A DNA stretch of 15,243 bases from Caryophanon sp036309765 (GTDB taxonomy: Bacteria; Bacillota; Bacilli; Bacillales_A; Planococcaceae), in assembly GCA_036309765.1 (NCBI GenBank), contig JAXJTE010000159.1:1-15243 (forward strand). Reading direction: 5' to 3'. How positions within the stretch are numbered: position 1 is the stretch's first letter; each line of letters starts with the position of its first letter. Both the position numbers and the translations under genes were made by a program. This document shows positions 6,235 to 13,273 of the stretch, one piece after another. A model generated the notes under the pieces. The model was not told the DNA's origin. It saw only the letters and a list, made by a program, of their open reading frames with translations, and ran no database searches.

Positions 6235-7989
6235 TTTATCCACATCACATCGGCGGTGCAGTGCTGCATAATAGCTAATGAGTTGTAATGGCACGACACT
6301 TACTAACGGCGTTAACAGCGGGTGCGTTTTCGGTAAGATGAAGGCATCGTCGTCCTCTGCCATGCCTTCCATTGAAATGATGCATGCGTTGGCGCCGCGT
6401 GCGGTTACTTCTTTAACGTTACCGCGAATGTTGAGGGCAACTGCTTTTTGCGTCACGATCGCAAATACCGGTGTGCCGTCTTCAATCAATGCAATTGTGC
6501 CGTGCTTTAATTCACCACCAGCAAAACCTTCTGCTTGGATATATGAAATTTCTTTTAGCTTCAGTGCGCCTTCAAGCGATACGCAGAAGTCTAAGTTGCG
6601 TCCGATGAAGAAAGCGTTGCGTGCGATTTTTAAATAATCTTCTGCAATTTTTTCTAAGCGGTCTTTGCGCTCAATAATCGCTTGAATGTTGTTTGCTGCA
6701 ATTGCTAGCTCTTGCTTTAAGTCAAAGTCCGTTTCGCCTGCTGTTACGTATGCAGCGACGGCAAGTACGGCAATTTGGGCAACGTATGCTTTCGTTGATG
6801 CCACGGCGATTTCTGGACCTGCATGTAATAATAGCGTGTAGTCCGCTTCTCGTGATAGCGTTGAGCCTGGCACGTTCGTCATCGTTAACGCCTTGTAGCC
6901 GAGTTCTTTAATTTTCACGAGCACTTGGCGGCTATCGGCTGTTTCACCTGATTGTGAGATGAAGATGAATAGCGGCTTTTGTGATAGCAGCGGCATGTTG
7001 TAGCCGAACTCTGATGAAATGTGTACTTCTACTGGAATGCGTGCAATTTTTTCGAAGTATTCTTTGCCGACTAAGCCTGCGTGATAGCTCGTACCTGCTG
7101 CGATAATGTATAGGCGATCCGCTTGTTGCAGCGCTTGTAAAATGTCCGCATCAATCGTTAGCTCGCCCGCTTCGTTTGAATAAGCTTGCATAATTTTACG
7201 AATGACAGTCGGCTGCTCGTCCATTTCTTTTAACATGTAATGTGGGTACGTACCTTTTTCGATATCGCTTGCGTCTAGCTGTGCTGTAAACGGCTCGCGC
7301 TCTAGCACTGTACCTTCTAAGCTTGTAATCGTCACGCCATCTTTGCGCACGAGCACGACTTCTTTATCGTGCAGCTCCATAAACTGATTCGTCACTTGCA
7401 GCATCGCCATCGCGTCTGATGCAATGACGTTGAACGTATCCGCTACGCCGACAAGTAACGGTGATTTGTTTTTCGCCACGTAAATGACGTCCGCATCTTC
7501 GCTATCGAGTAGTGCAAGTGCGTATGAGCCGTGCAATAAGCCGAGCGTTTTACGGAATGCATCTTCTGTCGATAAGCCTTCTGATACGAATAAATCAACA
7601 AGCTGTACGATAATTTCTGTATCTGTATCTGAAGCGACTTGAATTCCTTTTAAGTACGCTTTTTGTAGTAAATGATAGTTTTCGATGACCCCGTTATGCA
7701 CAAGCGTAAAACGTCCTGTTGCGCTTTGGTGCGGGTGGGCGTTTTTGCGGTTCGGTACGCCGTGTGTTGCCCAGCGTGTATGCCCGATTCCTACTGATGC
7801 TTCTACGCTCGTATCGACAGCTGCGCGTAAGTCGGCAATGCGTCCTTTTTCCTTGAACACCGTAATGCCTTGTTCGTTGCGTACTGCAATACCTGCTGAG
7901 TCGTAGCCACGGTATTCTAGCTTCTCAAGCCCCTTTAATAAAACTTCCTTTGCATCCACTTCGCCAATATATCCTACAATTCCACACAT
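6199..7989 (-). CDS. glmS: Glutamine-fructose-6-phosphate aminotransferase (isomerizing), GlmS
   Basis: GlmS converts fructose-6-phosphate and glutamine to glucosamine-6-phosphate and glutamate, the entry step to UDP-GlcNAc and peptidoglycan, in the cytoplasm. The 596-residue protein starts MCGIVGYIG, with Cys2 becoming the N-terminal nucleophile. The class II glutaminase domain (about 1-220) shows HTRWATHG at 70-77 and HNG at 98-100. Two SIS domains follow, with GTSYHAG at 299-305, SQSGETAD at 345-352 and ASTKAY at 397-402, and the C-terminus ends KSVTVE. The ATG at 7989 is fixed by the required MCG start and by GAGGAG 9 nt upstream; a longer reading from 8046 would give the glutaminase a non-cleavable extension. 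Expression is set by the upstream ribozyme. The Tn7-like element sits immediately downstream and leaves the coding sequence intact. Confidence 0.98.
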   Translation of the reverse strand: MCGIVGYIGEVDAKEVLLKGLEKLEYRGYDSAGIAVRNEQGITVFKEKGRIADLRAAVDTSVEASVGIGHTRWATHGVPNRKNAHPHQSATGRFTLVHNGVIENYHLLQKAYLKGIQVASDTDTEIIVQLVDLFVSEGLSTEDAFRKTLGLLHGSYALALLDSEDADVIYVAKNKSPLLVGVADTFNVIASDAMAMLQVTNQFMELHDKEVVLVRKDGVTITSLEGTVLEREPFTAQLDASDIEKGTYPHYMLKEMDEQPTVIRKIMQAYSNEAGELTIDADILQALQQADRLYIIAAGTSYHAGLVGKEYFEKIARIPVEVHISSEFGYNMPLLSQKPLFIFISQSGETADSRQVLVKIKELGYKALTMTNVPGSTLSREADYTLLLHAGPEIAVASTKAYVAQIAVLAVAAYVTAGETDFDLKQELAIAANNIQAIIERKDRLEKIAEDYLKIARNAFFIGRNLDFCVSLEGALKLKEISYIQAEGFAGGELKHGTIALIEDGTPVFAIVTQKAVALNIRGNVKEVTARGANACIISMEGMAEDDDAFILPKTHPLLTPLVSVVPLQLISYYAALHRRCDVDKPRNLAKSVTVE

Positions 7990-8009
7990 ATAAAAAAGCT
8001 CCTCTATAA

Positions 8010-8073
8010 GAAAGCCACTCGAATGACAAGCCGAAACAAGCGACAATGCTGGCTGCTTGTAGCGAGGGCTTTC
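8010..8073 (-). other. Structured leader hairpin between the glmS ribozyme and the glmS ribosome-binding site
   Basis: Arms 8010-8021 and 8063-8073 pair over 11 bp (GAAAGCC then CTCG with their complements, one bulged A). Inside, GCTTGT at 8055-8060 can pair with ACAAGC at either 8036-8041 or 8026-8031, so two inner folds are mutually exclusive. The hairpin ends 9 nt before the GAGGAG site. No U-run follows directly, so it is not a clear terminator. The role is unknown; it may keep the ribozyme and the translation start apart or influence decay of the cleaved mRNA. Confidence 0.5.
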
Positions 8074-8079
8074 ATTCTT

Positions 8080-8247
8080 ATTTTAAATGTGCCGTAAACG
8101 CATCGTTGTCCGACCGATTGCTCAACCGTTTTCCGATCCGTTCTTTTTCGACTTGGCTAAAAGTCGGGAGGCATCCGCCGAAATTTCGATACTCCTCCAC
8201 CTCGTCAGCTAAAAATGCGTGTCGTCCGATTTTTTTAGCTCTGGCGC
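8080..8247 (-). ncRNA. glmS ribozyme (glucosamine-6-phosphate-responsive self-cleaving riboswitch)
   Basis: The minus strand carries the hallmark elements of this ribozyme. These are an AGCGCCAGAGC start with the predicted cleavage between A8248 and G8247, then a P1-type stem (AGCTAAAAA with TTTTTAGCT). After that come GACGAGGTGGAGG, ATCGAAATTTCGGCGGATGC and CTCCCG, followed by a P3 hairpin (GACTT/AAGTC) and a P4 region ending GGACAACG. These match the well-known B. subtilis element closely in the core. Binding of glucosamine-6-phosphate triggers cleavage, and the downstream glmS mRNA is then degraded, giving end-product feedback. The 3' boundary (8080) is approximate; the catalytic core ends near 8104. 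Confidence 0.95.
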
Positions 8248-8306
8248 TATAACTGTTTTCCTAGTGTGGTCCTCCTTTTTATGTAGCGCTTGCCATTAAA
8301 AGACAT
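8247..8306 (-). CDS. Possible 19-codon upstream ORF whose stop spans the ribozyme cleavage site
   Basis: An ATG at 8306 opens a frame encoding MSFNGKRYIKRRTTLGKQL, with TAG at 8249-8247. A weak AAAAGG lies 4 nt before the ATG. It lies wholly in the leader between the predicted transcription start and the ribozyme. The stop codon is split by the expected A8248/G8247 cleavage, so cleavage would leave the 5' fragment without a stop. The spacing of the ribosome-binding site is short and the ORF could be chance. Confidence 0.2.
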   Translation of the reverse strand: MSFNGKRYIKRRTTLGKQL

Positions 8307-8330
8307 TCAACCTTTTAAACAAGCACGTTT

Positions 8331-8360
8331 ATCATACATTAAAACATAAAAAAACGTCAA
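8331..8360 (-). promoter_or_regulatory. SigA-type promoter of glmS
   Basis: TTGACG (8355-8360) and TATGAT (8331-8336) are separated by 18 bp on the minus strand. The expected start is near 8324, about 76 nt before the ribozyme cleavage site, which suits a ribozyme-controlled leader. The stretch between this promoter and the terminator at 8480-8513 holds no gene that I can see. Confidence 0.7.
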
Positions 8361-8479
8361 ATCATTTTCAATAAAAATATGATGTCGTTCCTTACATCAC
8401 GATGTTACATATCGAATAAAAAAGACGAATGCTTATCTTTCTTTCCCGTCATCGGATGTATGTAAACGTCATTTTCACT

Positions 8480-8513
8480 AAAAAAGCTACCTCGATGTGT
8501 CATTCGAGGCAGC
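8480..8513 (-). terminator. Intrinsic terminator of the PfpI-family gene
   Basis: On the minus strand GCUGCCUCGA pairs with UCGAGGUAGC (one G-U pair, 8-nt loop) and is followed by six U residues. It starts 8 bp past the stop of the PfpI-like gene and separates it from glmS. Confidence 0.9.
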
Positions 8514-8521
8514 GTAGTTCC

Positions 8522-9037
8522 TTATTCCGCAAGCAGCTTAACGATTTCACGATTAAATGCTGGTAAATCTGCTGGTGTGCGACTAGAGACGAGCTGATTT
8601 TGGCAAACGAACACTTCCTCATCATGGAAAATCGCGCCCGCATTTTTTAAATCAATGACGATCGGCTTCACGCCTGTAATGTCTCGCCCTTTAAGTGTTT
8701 CCGTATTAATTAACAGCTGCGGTCCGTGGCAAATTGTAAACACTGGTTTCATGTCGTCCATATAATGTTTCGCAAACGCCACGAAACGATCATCGCCGCG
8801 TAAAATATCTGGTGAATAGCCACCTGGAATGAGTAACGCATCAAAGTCCGCTGCGGTTACGTCGTCAATGCCGTAATCAATCGTTACCTCGGTTCCATCC
8901 TTTTTCCCTTTTACGACGTCGCCTGCTTGAAAACCAATCGTTACGACTTCATGACCTGCTGCTTCTAACGCTTCTTTTGGGCTTGTGAACTCGCTATCTT
9001 CAAAATCGTTTGCTAACACCGTTGCTACTTTTGCCAA
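8522..9037 (-). CDS. DJ-1/PfpI-family protein (type 1 glutamine amidotransferase-like, YfkM/GSP18-like)
   Basis: The 171-residue protein has the flavodoxin-like DJ-1/PfpI fold. An N-terminal KVATVLANDFEDSE strand carries the usual acidic residue, LLIPGGYSPD is at about 69-78, and the nucleophile elbow TICHGPQLL has Cys103. Family members are cysteine-type hydrolases, chaperones or deglycase-like stress proteins; the substrate cannot be read from sequence. The TTG at 9037 is chosen as the start: it has AAAGGAG about 9 nt upstream and gives the standard MAKVATVLAN start and the length of B. subtilis YfkM, a general stress protein. A longer frame from 9088 has no ribosome-binding support. The gene lies between glmM and glmS but has its own terminator and a candidate SigB promoter, so it looks like an independent unit. 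Confidence 0.9.
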   Translation of the reverse strand: MAKVATVLANDFEDSEFTSPKEALEAAGHEVVTIGFQAGDVVKGKKDGTEVTIDYGIDDVTAADFDALLIPGGYSPDILRGDDRFVAFAKHYMDDMKPVFTICHGPQLLINTETLKGRDITGVKPIVIDLKNAGAIFHDEEVFVCQNQLVSSRTPADLPAFNREIVKLLAE

Positions 9038-9072
9038 TCGAAACACTCCTTTATACATCAGATTTTTAACAC

Positions 9073-9098
9073 TTTCCCTTTTTCGCATGTGCCGAAAC
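9073..9098 (-). promoter_or_regulatory. Candidate SigB (general stress) promoter for the PfpI-family gene
   Basis: On the minus strand GTTTCG (9093-9098) and GGGAAA (9073-9078) are 14 bp apart, resembling the SigB consensus GTTTAA-N12-14-GGGTAT with several mismatches. It lies directly between the glmM terminator and the gene's ribosome-binding site. No good SigA promoter is visible in the same gap. The B. subtilis homologue I compare with (yfkM) is SigB-dependent. Confidence 0.5.
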
Positions 9099-9110
9099 TT
9101 TGTCGCTACG

Positions 9111-9149
9111 AAAAAAAGCGATGCATCCGTCTATTTACGAATGCACCGC
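9111..9149 (-). terminator. Intrinsic terminator after glmM
   Basis: Minus-strand arms 9138-9149 and 9118-9129 form a 12-bp stem (two G-U pairs, 8-nt loop), followed by seven U residues at 9117-9111. It begins 9 bp after the glmM stop codon and closes the cdaA-cdaR-glmM operon. Confidence 0.9.
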
Positions 9150-9157
9150 CGCTTCTA

Positions 9158-10507
9158 TTATTCTGTTAAACCCATTTCAGCGCGTACTACGTCTGCAATG
9201 CGTGTTACGTAATCTTTACACGCCGCTTCTGTTGCCGCTTCCACCATCACACGTACAAGTGGCTCTGTACCTGAAGGACGCACTAATACGCGGCCGTCAC
9301 CGTTCATTTCTGTCTCCACTTGTGCAATGATCGCTGCTACTTTGTCGTTTTGCGTTACAGCGTGCTTATCTGTCACACGCACGTTCACTAGCTCTTGAGG
9401 GAAAATCGTCATTTCCGCTGCTAATTCAGATAGCTTTTTGCCTGTTACTTTCATAATGTTTACGAGCTGTAAGCCTGTTAATAAGCCGTCACCTGTCGTG
9501 TTGTAATCAAGGAATACGATATGCCCTGATTGCTCACCACCGAAGTTGTAATCGTTTTTGCGCATTTCTTCTACGACGTAACGGTCACCAACTGCTGTTT
9601 GTACAGAATCGACGTTGTTTTCGCCAAGCGCTTTATAGAAGCCCATGTTACTCATCACCGTAGAAACGACTGTCGATTTTTTTAGACGACCTTTTTCGTT
9701 TAAATATTTGCCAACGATGTACATAATTTGGTCGCCGTCTACAATTTGCCCTTTTTCGTCTACAGCAATGACACGATCGCCATCACCATCGAACGCTAAG
9801 CCGACATCTGCGCCGCGCTCTGTTACGAATGCAGCAAGTGTCTCTGGGTGAGTTGAACCAACACCTGCGTTAATGTTGTAGCCGTCTGGAGAAGCACCCA
9901 TCGTTGAAATGTCCGCTTCTAAGTCCGCAAATAAATGCGTCGCAAGTGGAGACGTCGCACCATGCGCACAGTCAAGCGCTACGTGTAGGCCGCCAAACTC
10001 CTCGTCCACTGTACCTTTTAAGTAAGAAATGTATTTTTGTCCGCCCTCGAAGTACTCTGTAATTGTGCTAAGATCTTTGCCCACTGGACGTGGTAATGTA
10101 TCTTCTGCATCTAATAATGCCTCAATTTGTGCTTCTTGGTCGTCCGTTAATTTAAAACCGTCTGGACCGAAAAACTTAATGCCGTTGTCCGCAACTGGGT
10201 TGTGTGACGCTGAAATCATTACCCCTGCATCTGCGTTCATAATGCGTGAAAGATATGCAACACCTGGTGTGCTAATAACACCTAAGCGCATTACTTCAAC
10301 ACCGATTGATAATAGCCCTGCAACAAGTGCGCTTTCTAGCATTGCGCCTGATACACGTGTGTCTAAACCAACTAACACTTTCGCACGACCTGTTGCGTGT
10401 TGTGTTAACACGTAACCACCACAGCGCCCTAATTTAAACGCTAATTCTGGTGTTAATTCTGTGTTTGCCACACCGCGCACACCGTCTGTACCGAAATATT
10501 TACCCAT
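9158..10507 (-). CDS. glmM: Phosphoglucosamine mutase GlmM
   Basis: GlmM interconverts glucosamine-6-phosphate and glucosamine-1-phosphate on the way to UDP-GlcNAc in the cytoplasm. The 449 residues carry all four alpha-D-phosphohexomutase signatures: the active-site loop ISASHNP with phospho-Ser101, the Mg-binding DGDGDR at 240-245, the sugar-binding GGEQSGH at 323-329, and the phosphate-binding RPSGTEP at 410-416. The ATG at 10507 is preceded by AAAGGAGAG at normal spacing. The gene follows cdaR by about 110 bp. GlmM is known to bind and inhibit CdaA in Firmicutes, so the operon joins c-di-AMP control with cell-wall precursor supply. Its substrate is produced by GlmS, encoded nearby but in a separate, ribozyme-controlled unit. 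Confidence 0.98.
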   Translation of the reverse strand: MGKYFGTDGVRGVANTELTPELAFKLGRCGGYVLTQHATGRAKVLVGLDTRVSGAMLESALVAGLLSIGVEVMRLGVISTPGVAYLSRIMNADAGVMISASHNPVADNGIKFFGPDGFKLTDDQEAQIEALLDAEDTLPRPVGKDLSTITEYFEGGQKYISYLKGTVDEEFGGLHVALDCAHGATSPLATHLFADLEADISTMGASPDGYNINAGVGSTHPETLAAFVTERGADVGLAFDGDGDRVIAVDEKGQIVDGDQIMYIVGKYLNEKGRLKKSTVVSTVMSNMGFYKALGENNVDSVQTAVGDRYVVEEMRKNDYNFGGEQSGHIVFLDYNTTGDGLLTGLQLVNIMKVTGKKLSELAAEMTIFPQELVNVRVTDKHAVTQNDKVAAIIAQVETEMNGDGRVLVRPSGTEPLVRVMVEAATEAACKDYVTRIADVVRAEMGLTE

Positions 10508-10562
10508 GTTTAATTCTCTCCTTTAAGTATGTAAAGTTCCATCAATGTCTTGTTCGAAATAA

Positions 10563-10605
10563 ACCGCTTTTATCATACACCCTTTTTATGTAATCTAAAA
10601 GCGGT
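10563..10605 (-). promoter_or_regulatory. Hairpin in the cdaR-glmM gap, possible attenuator or mRNA processing/stability element
   Basis: ACCGCTTTTA (10563-10572) and TAAAAGCGGT (10596-10605) are perfect 10-bp inverted repeats around 23 nt that can pair further (UUACA with UGUA). On the minus strand the structure is followed by a loose UUUAUUU. It lies just after the cdaR stop and well before the glmM ribosome-binding site. It could partly terminate transcription from cdaR and so set the cdaA/cdaR to glmM ratio. A TATGAT within its 3' arm region could also be a -10 box, but no good -35 accompanies it. Confidence 0.5.
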
Positions 10606-10619
10606 ATTTTTATAGCAGC

Positions 10620-11567
10620 TTATTCCTCGTCTTTTTTCGCCACATCAATTTCCACTGTAACTGACGTCGGCTCTGCACTCGTTACGCCGTCCTTCAACGG
10701 AATCGTAATTTTTTGCGTGCCAGACTCTTTAATTTTACTTACGTCGATCTCAATCGCATATTCCGCGAGTGATTCGATAAACGATTTCATGCCGTAAAGC
10801 TTCGCCGATTGTTGCTGCAACGAAATATGCTCAAGCGTCAATCCATCTGGTAGCTCACCTTGCTCCGATAGCACAAGTGGCACACGCTTTGAATATGGCT
10901 CAAGCGATACGTCCACACGCACTTGCTCTGGCGACGTCGTAACGTTTAAACGGTTTAAATCGCGGTCGAGCACTTTAACATTTACAAGCTGCGTGAAATC
11001 ATCGTTAATGACCTCGTCTGGTGAAGCGGTTGCTTTCACTGCGTTAATGCTTTCTACGACCTTTTTCGCACCGGTTACAAGCACTTTATTTGGCGCAACT
11101 TGAATGCTGCGTAGCGAGTAGTTTTCGCCAATTAAGCGCGTATTAATTTCCGGCTCAATCGTGAACTCCTTCGATACTTTTTCATCAATCGTCACCTCAA
11201 CAAGTGCAGGCTCGATCGTTACCGTTAAGTTGTCCGATAAATTTTCGTGCTGCAACGCGACTTGGTGCTGCCCTGTACTAAGCGACTCTAAATCCGCAAA
11301 CACCGTAAAATCTTTAAATAATGTAGCTTGTGTGACATCCTTTGACGAGCCTTGAATCGTCACATCGACCGTCTCCGGCACACCTGTTACAATTAACACT
11401 GCATCGTCATAAAATACCTCTAACGGCACGTCACGCAATATTTCAAACGAGCCTTGCGTATCAACTTGATTGTTTGATTGTGCGGGATTTGATTCTGAGC
11501 GCACTGTAAAAAATAATAACAGTGCTAAGCCAAGCGCGGTTAAACGCAGCGTCCATTTACTATCCAT
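10620..11567 (-). CDS. cdaR: CdaR, YbbR-domain regulator of the diadenylate cyclase CdaA
   Basis: CdaR is a membrane-anchored extracytoplasmic protein that modulates c-di-AMP synthesis by CdaA. The 315-residue protein has a single N-terminal membrane anchor (about 5-22, TLRLTALGLALLLFFTVRS). About three YbbR-type beta domains follow (roughly 40-125, 130-215 and 215-310), recognisable by repeated P-x2-V-x-V-x-G and V-x-V-x-I patterns. B. subtilis CdaR is longer, with four domains, so this is a shorter version. The ATG at 11567 overlaps the end of cdaA by 8 bp, with GAGGGGG 7 nt upstream inside cdaA. Co-translation with cdaA supports the partnership. Confidence 0.93.
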   Translation of the reverse strand: MDSKWTLRLTALGLALLLFFTVRSESNPAQSNNQVDTQGSFEILRDVPLEVFYDDAVLIVTGVPETVDVTIQGSSKDVTQATLFKDFTVFADLESLSTGQHQVALQHENLSDNLTVTIEPALVEVTIDEKVSKEFTIEPEINTRLIGENYSLRSIQVAPNKVLVTGAKKVVESINAVKATASPDEVINDDFTQLVNVKVLDRDLNRLNVTTSPEQVRVDVSLEPYSKRVPLVLSEQGELPDGLTLEHISLQQQSAKLYGMKSFIESLAEYAIEIDVSKIKESGTQKITIPLKDGVTSAEPTSVTVEIDVAKKDEE

Positions 11568-12396
11568 TATTTTTCCCCCTCAATGACCATTTTGACATCG
11601 TTTTGGTCGTTGATGCTGAGCCAAACCATAGTTTACGTAGTTGCGCTTCAAACTCATCAATCGTTAAGTTGCGATATAAATTCCCGGCATCGGCAATACT
11701 AATCGCCCCTGTTTCCTCTGATACGATAATTGTAATCGCATCCGTTACTTCACTTAAGCCGAGTGCTGCACGATGGCGCGTCCCAAGCTCCTTCGAAATA
11801 AACGCACTTTCTGATAGCGGTAAATAGCCTGCTGCTGCCGCGATTTTCCCACCTTGAATAATAACCGCCCCGTCATGCAGCGGCGTATTCGGAATGAAAA
11901 TATTGATAAGCAGCTCCGACGAAATGTGCGCCTGCATCGGAATGCCTGTCTCAATATATTCGTTTAAGCCTGTCTCACGCTCGATTGAAATAAGCGCACC
12001 GATGCGTCGTTTCGCCATGTAGCTTACCGACTTTTTCATCGCCTCAATTAAGCGACCGCGCTCCTCTTCCTCTTGCCCACTCGTACGTTGGAAAAACTTC
12101 CCGCGCCCAATTTGCTCCAATGCGCGACGAATTTCTGGCTGGAAAATAATAATGATCGCTAAAAATCCATAGTCAATGACTTGCTTCAACAACCAGCCAA
12201 TCGTGTTGAGCTCTAAATACACCGTAATAATGCGTGCAATAATAATAATGAAAATCCCTTTTAACAGCTGCACAGCCTTCGTTCCGTGAATTAGTTTGAG
12301 TATCATATAAATGACATACCAAACAATTAAAACATCAGCCATATTAATGAGCACCTCAACAGCTGTAATATCTGTTAACTGCTTTAATAAGTCCAC
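11560..12396 (-). CDS. cdaA: Diadenylate cyclase CdaA (c-di-AMP synthase)
   Basis: CdaA makes cyclic di-AMP from two ATP, a second messenger controlling potassium/osmolyte transport and wall homeostasis. Three N-terminal membrane helices lie at about 12-32, 40-60 and 65-87, followed by QPEIRRALEQIGRG, the conserved linker into the DAC domain. The catalytic DGA (175-177) and RHR (207-209) motifs are present. The start is uncertain: the GTG at 12396 has GGGGGA 7 nt upstream, whereas another GTG at 12411 would add five residues with a poor ribosome-binding site. It is the first gene of cdaA-cdaR-glmM. The protein is about 278 residues, the normal size for the family. Confidence 0.96.
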   Translation of the reverse strand: MDLLKQLTDITAVEVLINMADVLIVWYVIYMILKLIHGTKAVQLLKGIFIIIIARIITVYLELNTIGWLLKQVIDYGFLAIIIIFQPEIRRALEQIGRGKFFQRTSGQEEEERGRLIEAMKKSVSYMAKRRIGALISIERETGLNEYIETGIPMQAHISSELLINIFIPNTPLHDGAVIIQGGKIAAAAGYLPLSESAFISKELGTRHRAALGLSEVTDAITIIVSEETGAISIADAGNLYRNLTIDEFEAQLRKLWFGSASTTKTMSKWSLRGKNNG

Positions 12397-12433
12397 GTGG
12401 TCATCCCCCACTTTTTTCCGAATACATATTCAA

Positions 12434-12442
12434 ATTATATCA
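12434..12442 (-). promoter_or_regulatory. Extended -10 promoter of the cdaA-cdaR-glmM operon
   Basis: The minus strand reads TGATATAAT, a perfect TATAAT (12434-12439) with the TG of an extended -10 element. It lies about 38 bp before the chosen cdaA start. No convincing -35 hexamer is seen 16-18 bp upstream, as is common for extended -10 promoters. The remaining 120 bp up to the rsiW terminator show nothing else. Confidence 0.6.
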
Positions 12443-12562
12443 TAAATTGACGTCTTACATTGACCGAACGCAAACGGAGATTGTCAAAACGGTCATCGGT
12501 TGATTCGCTAGGCGCGTGTTGCAAATCCACTTCATTATGTGACGTATCGTATTCAATTTAAC

Positions 12563-12605
12563 AAAAAAGGGTTGATCGATAAGCATACACTTATCAACCA
12601 ACCCT
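12563..12605 (-). terminator. Intrinsic terminator after sigW-rsiW
   Basis: On the minus strand a 16-bp stem (arms 12590-12605 and 12568-12583, two G-U pairs) surrounds a 6-nt loop and is followed by U residues. It begins 17 bp past the rsiW stop and separates the SigW unit from the cda operon. Confidence 0.93.
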
Positions 12606-12622
12606 CTAGTAGACGCTACTTA

Positions 12623-13258
12623 TTATTCATTTGTTGCATCTTCTTTATTAAATAACGTCGCTGCGTCTTTAAATGCCGATTTAATTTCATACCATAGCCA
12701 CTCAAACGCCGCATCGATCTTTTCGATTTCACCTGTCACCACAGATGTAGATGCCATGTATTCGCCGTTGATGACTGTCACGTTTCCGTCCACTTCACCT
12801 TCCACAACGATATCACCATTGCGCACGACGATGTCACCTTTTACAACTTCGCCTTCAGGTACAATCACCGTCTGACCGTCTACAACTAAATTCGGCTGCT
12901 TCGTTACAGAAAACTGCGCATCGTCATTGTAGCCTGTTAGCAGCGTGCCACCCATTAACAACGTAAATGTCGCAGCCGCCACGACGAACGGATGACGTCG
13001 TAGCCACTTTTGAATGCCGACGTGCTGCTTTTGCTTCGGTAGGCGCTGCATTACATTCGCTTGTAACGTTGGAGGTGCTGAAATATGCGTTGTACTTTTA
13101 ATAAAAGCAATGGCATCACTTAACTCATGCATATGTTGTTGGCAGTTCGAACACATTTGTAAATGATGTTTTAATTCGAGTTCTTGTTCACGGTGAATAT
13201 CTCCATCTAAATATTCATGCATATACTCAACAATGTATTGTGGGCATTTACTCATCAT
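12623..13258 (-). CDS. rsiW: Anti-sigma-W factor RsiW
   Basis: RsiW is a membrane anti-sigma factor that holds SigW until envelope stress triggers its proteolysis. The 211 residues contain an N-terminal zinc anti-sigma (ZAS) domain with H32-x3-C36-x2-C39 and an upstream Cys5. One membrane helix follows at about 91-110, and then an extracytoplasmic domain. That domain has short repeated beta units (GDIVVRNGDIVVEGEVDGN, about 141-159) and a tryptophan-rich end, the same arrangement as B. subtilis RsiW. Two adjacent ATG codons occur (13258 and 13255), with AGGAGG in the sigW-rsiW gap. The gene starts 15 bp after the sigW stop, so the two are co-transcribed and autoregulated. Confidence 0.95.
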   Translation of the reverse strand: MMSKCPQYIVEYMHEYLDGDIHREQELELKHHLQMCSNCQQHMHELSDAIAFIKSTTHISAPPTLQANVMQRLPKQKQHVGIQKWLRRHPFVVAAATFTLLMGGTLLTGYNDDAQFSVTKQPNLVVDGQTVIVPEGEVVKGDIVVRNGDIVVEGEVDGNVTVINGEYMASTSVVTGEIEKIDAAFEWLWYEIKSAFKDAATLFNKEDATNE

Positions 13259-13273
13259 GCTGGTGCCCCCCTC

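Noticed and set aside
6278..7906. Several plus-strand ORFs of 70-120 codons opposite glmS
   Set aside because: They are mirror frames of a conserved gene, with no ribosome-binding sites or recognisable domains. The same holds for plus-strand frames opposite glmM, cdaR, sigW and tnsA-C.
7990..8046. Longer glmS start at 8046
   Set aside because: GlmS needs Cys directly after the initiator Met; the ATG at 7989 gives MCGIVGYIG and has a good ribosome-binding site.
8046..8252. Plus-strand 68-codon ORF
   Set aside because: It is antisense to the glmS ribozyme and leader, whose structure explains the conservation.
8380..8402. GATGT/ACATC inverted repeat as an operator or terminator for glmS
   Set aside because: The stem is only 5-7 bp with an 8-nt loop in an AT-rich stretch upstream of the promoter; chance is likely.
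11754..11954. Minus-strand 66-codon frame within cdaA
   Set aside because: It overlaps the catalytic domain of cdaA in another frame and is arginine-rich nonsense.
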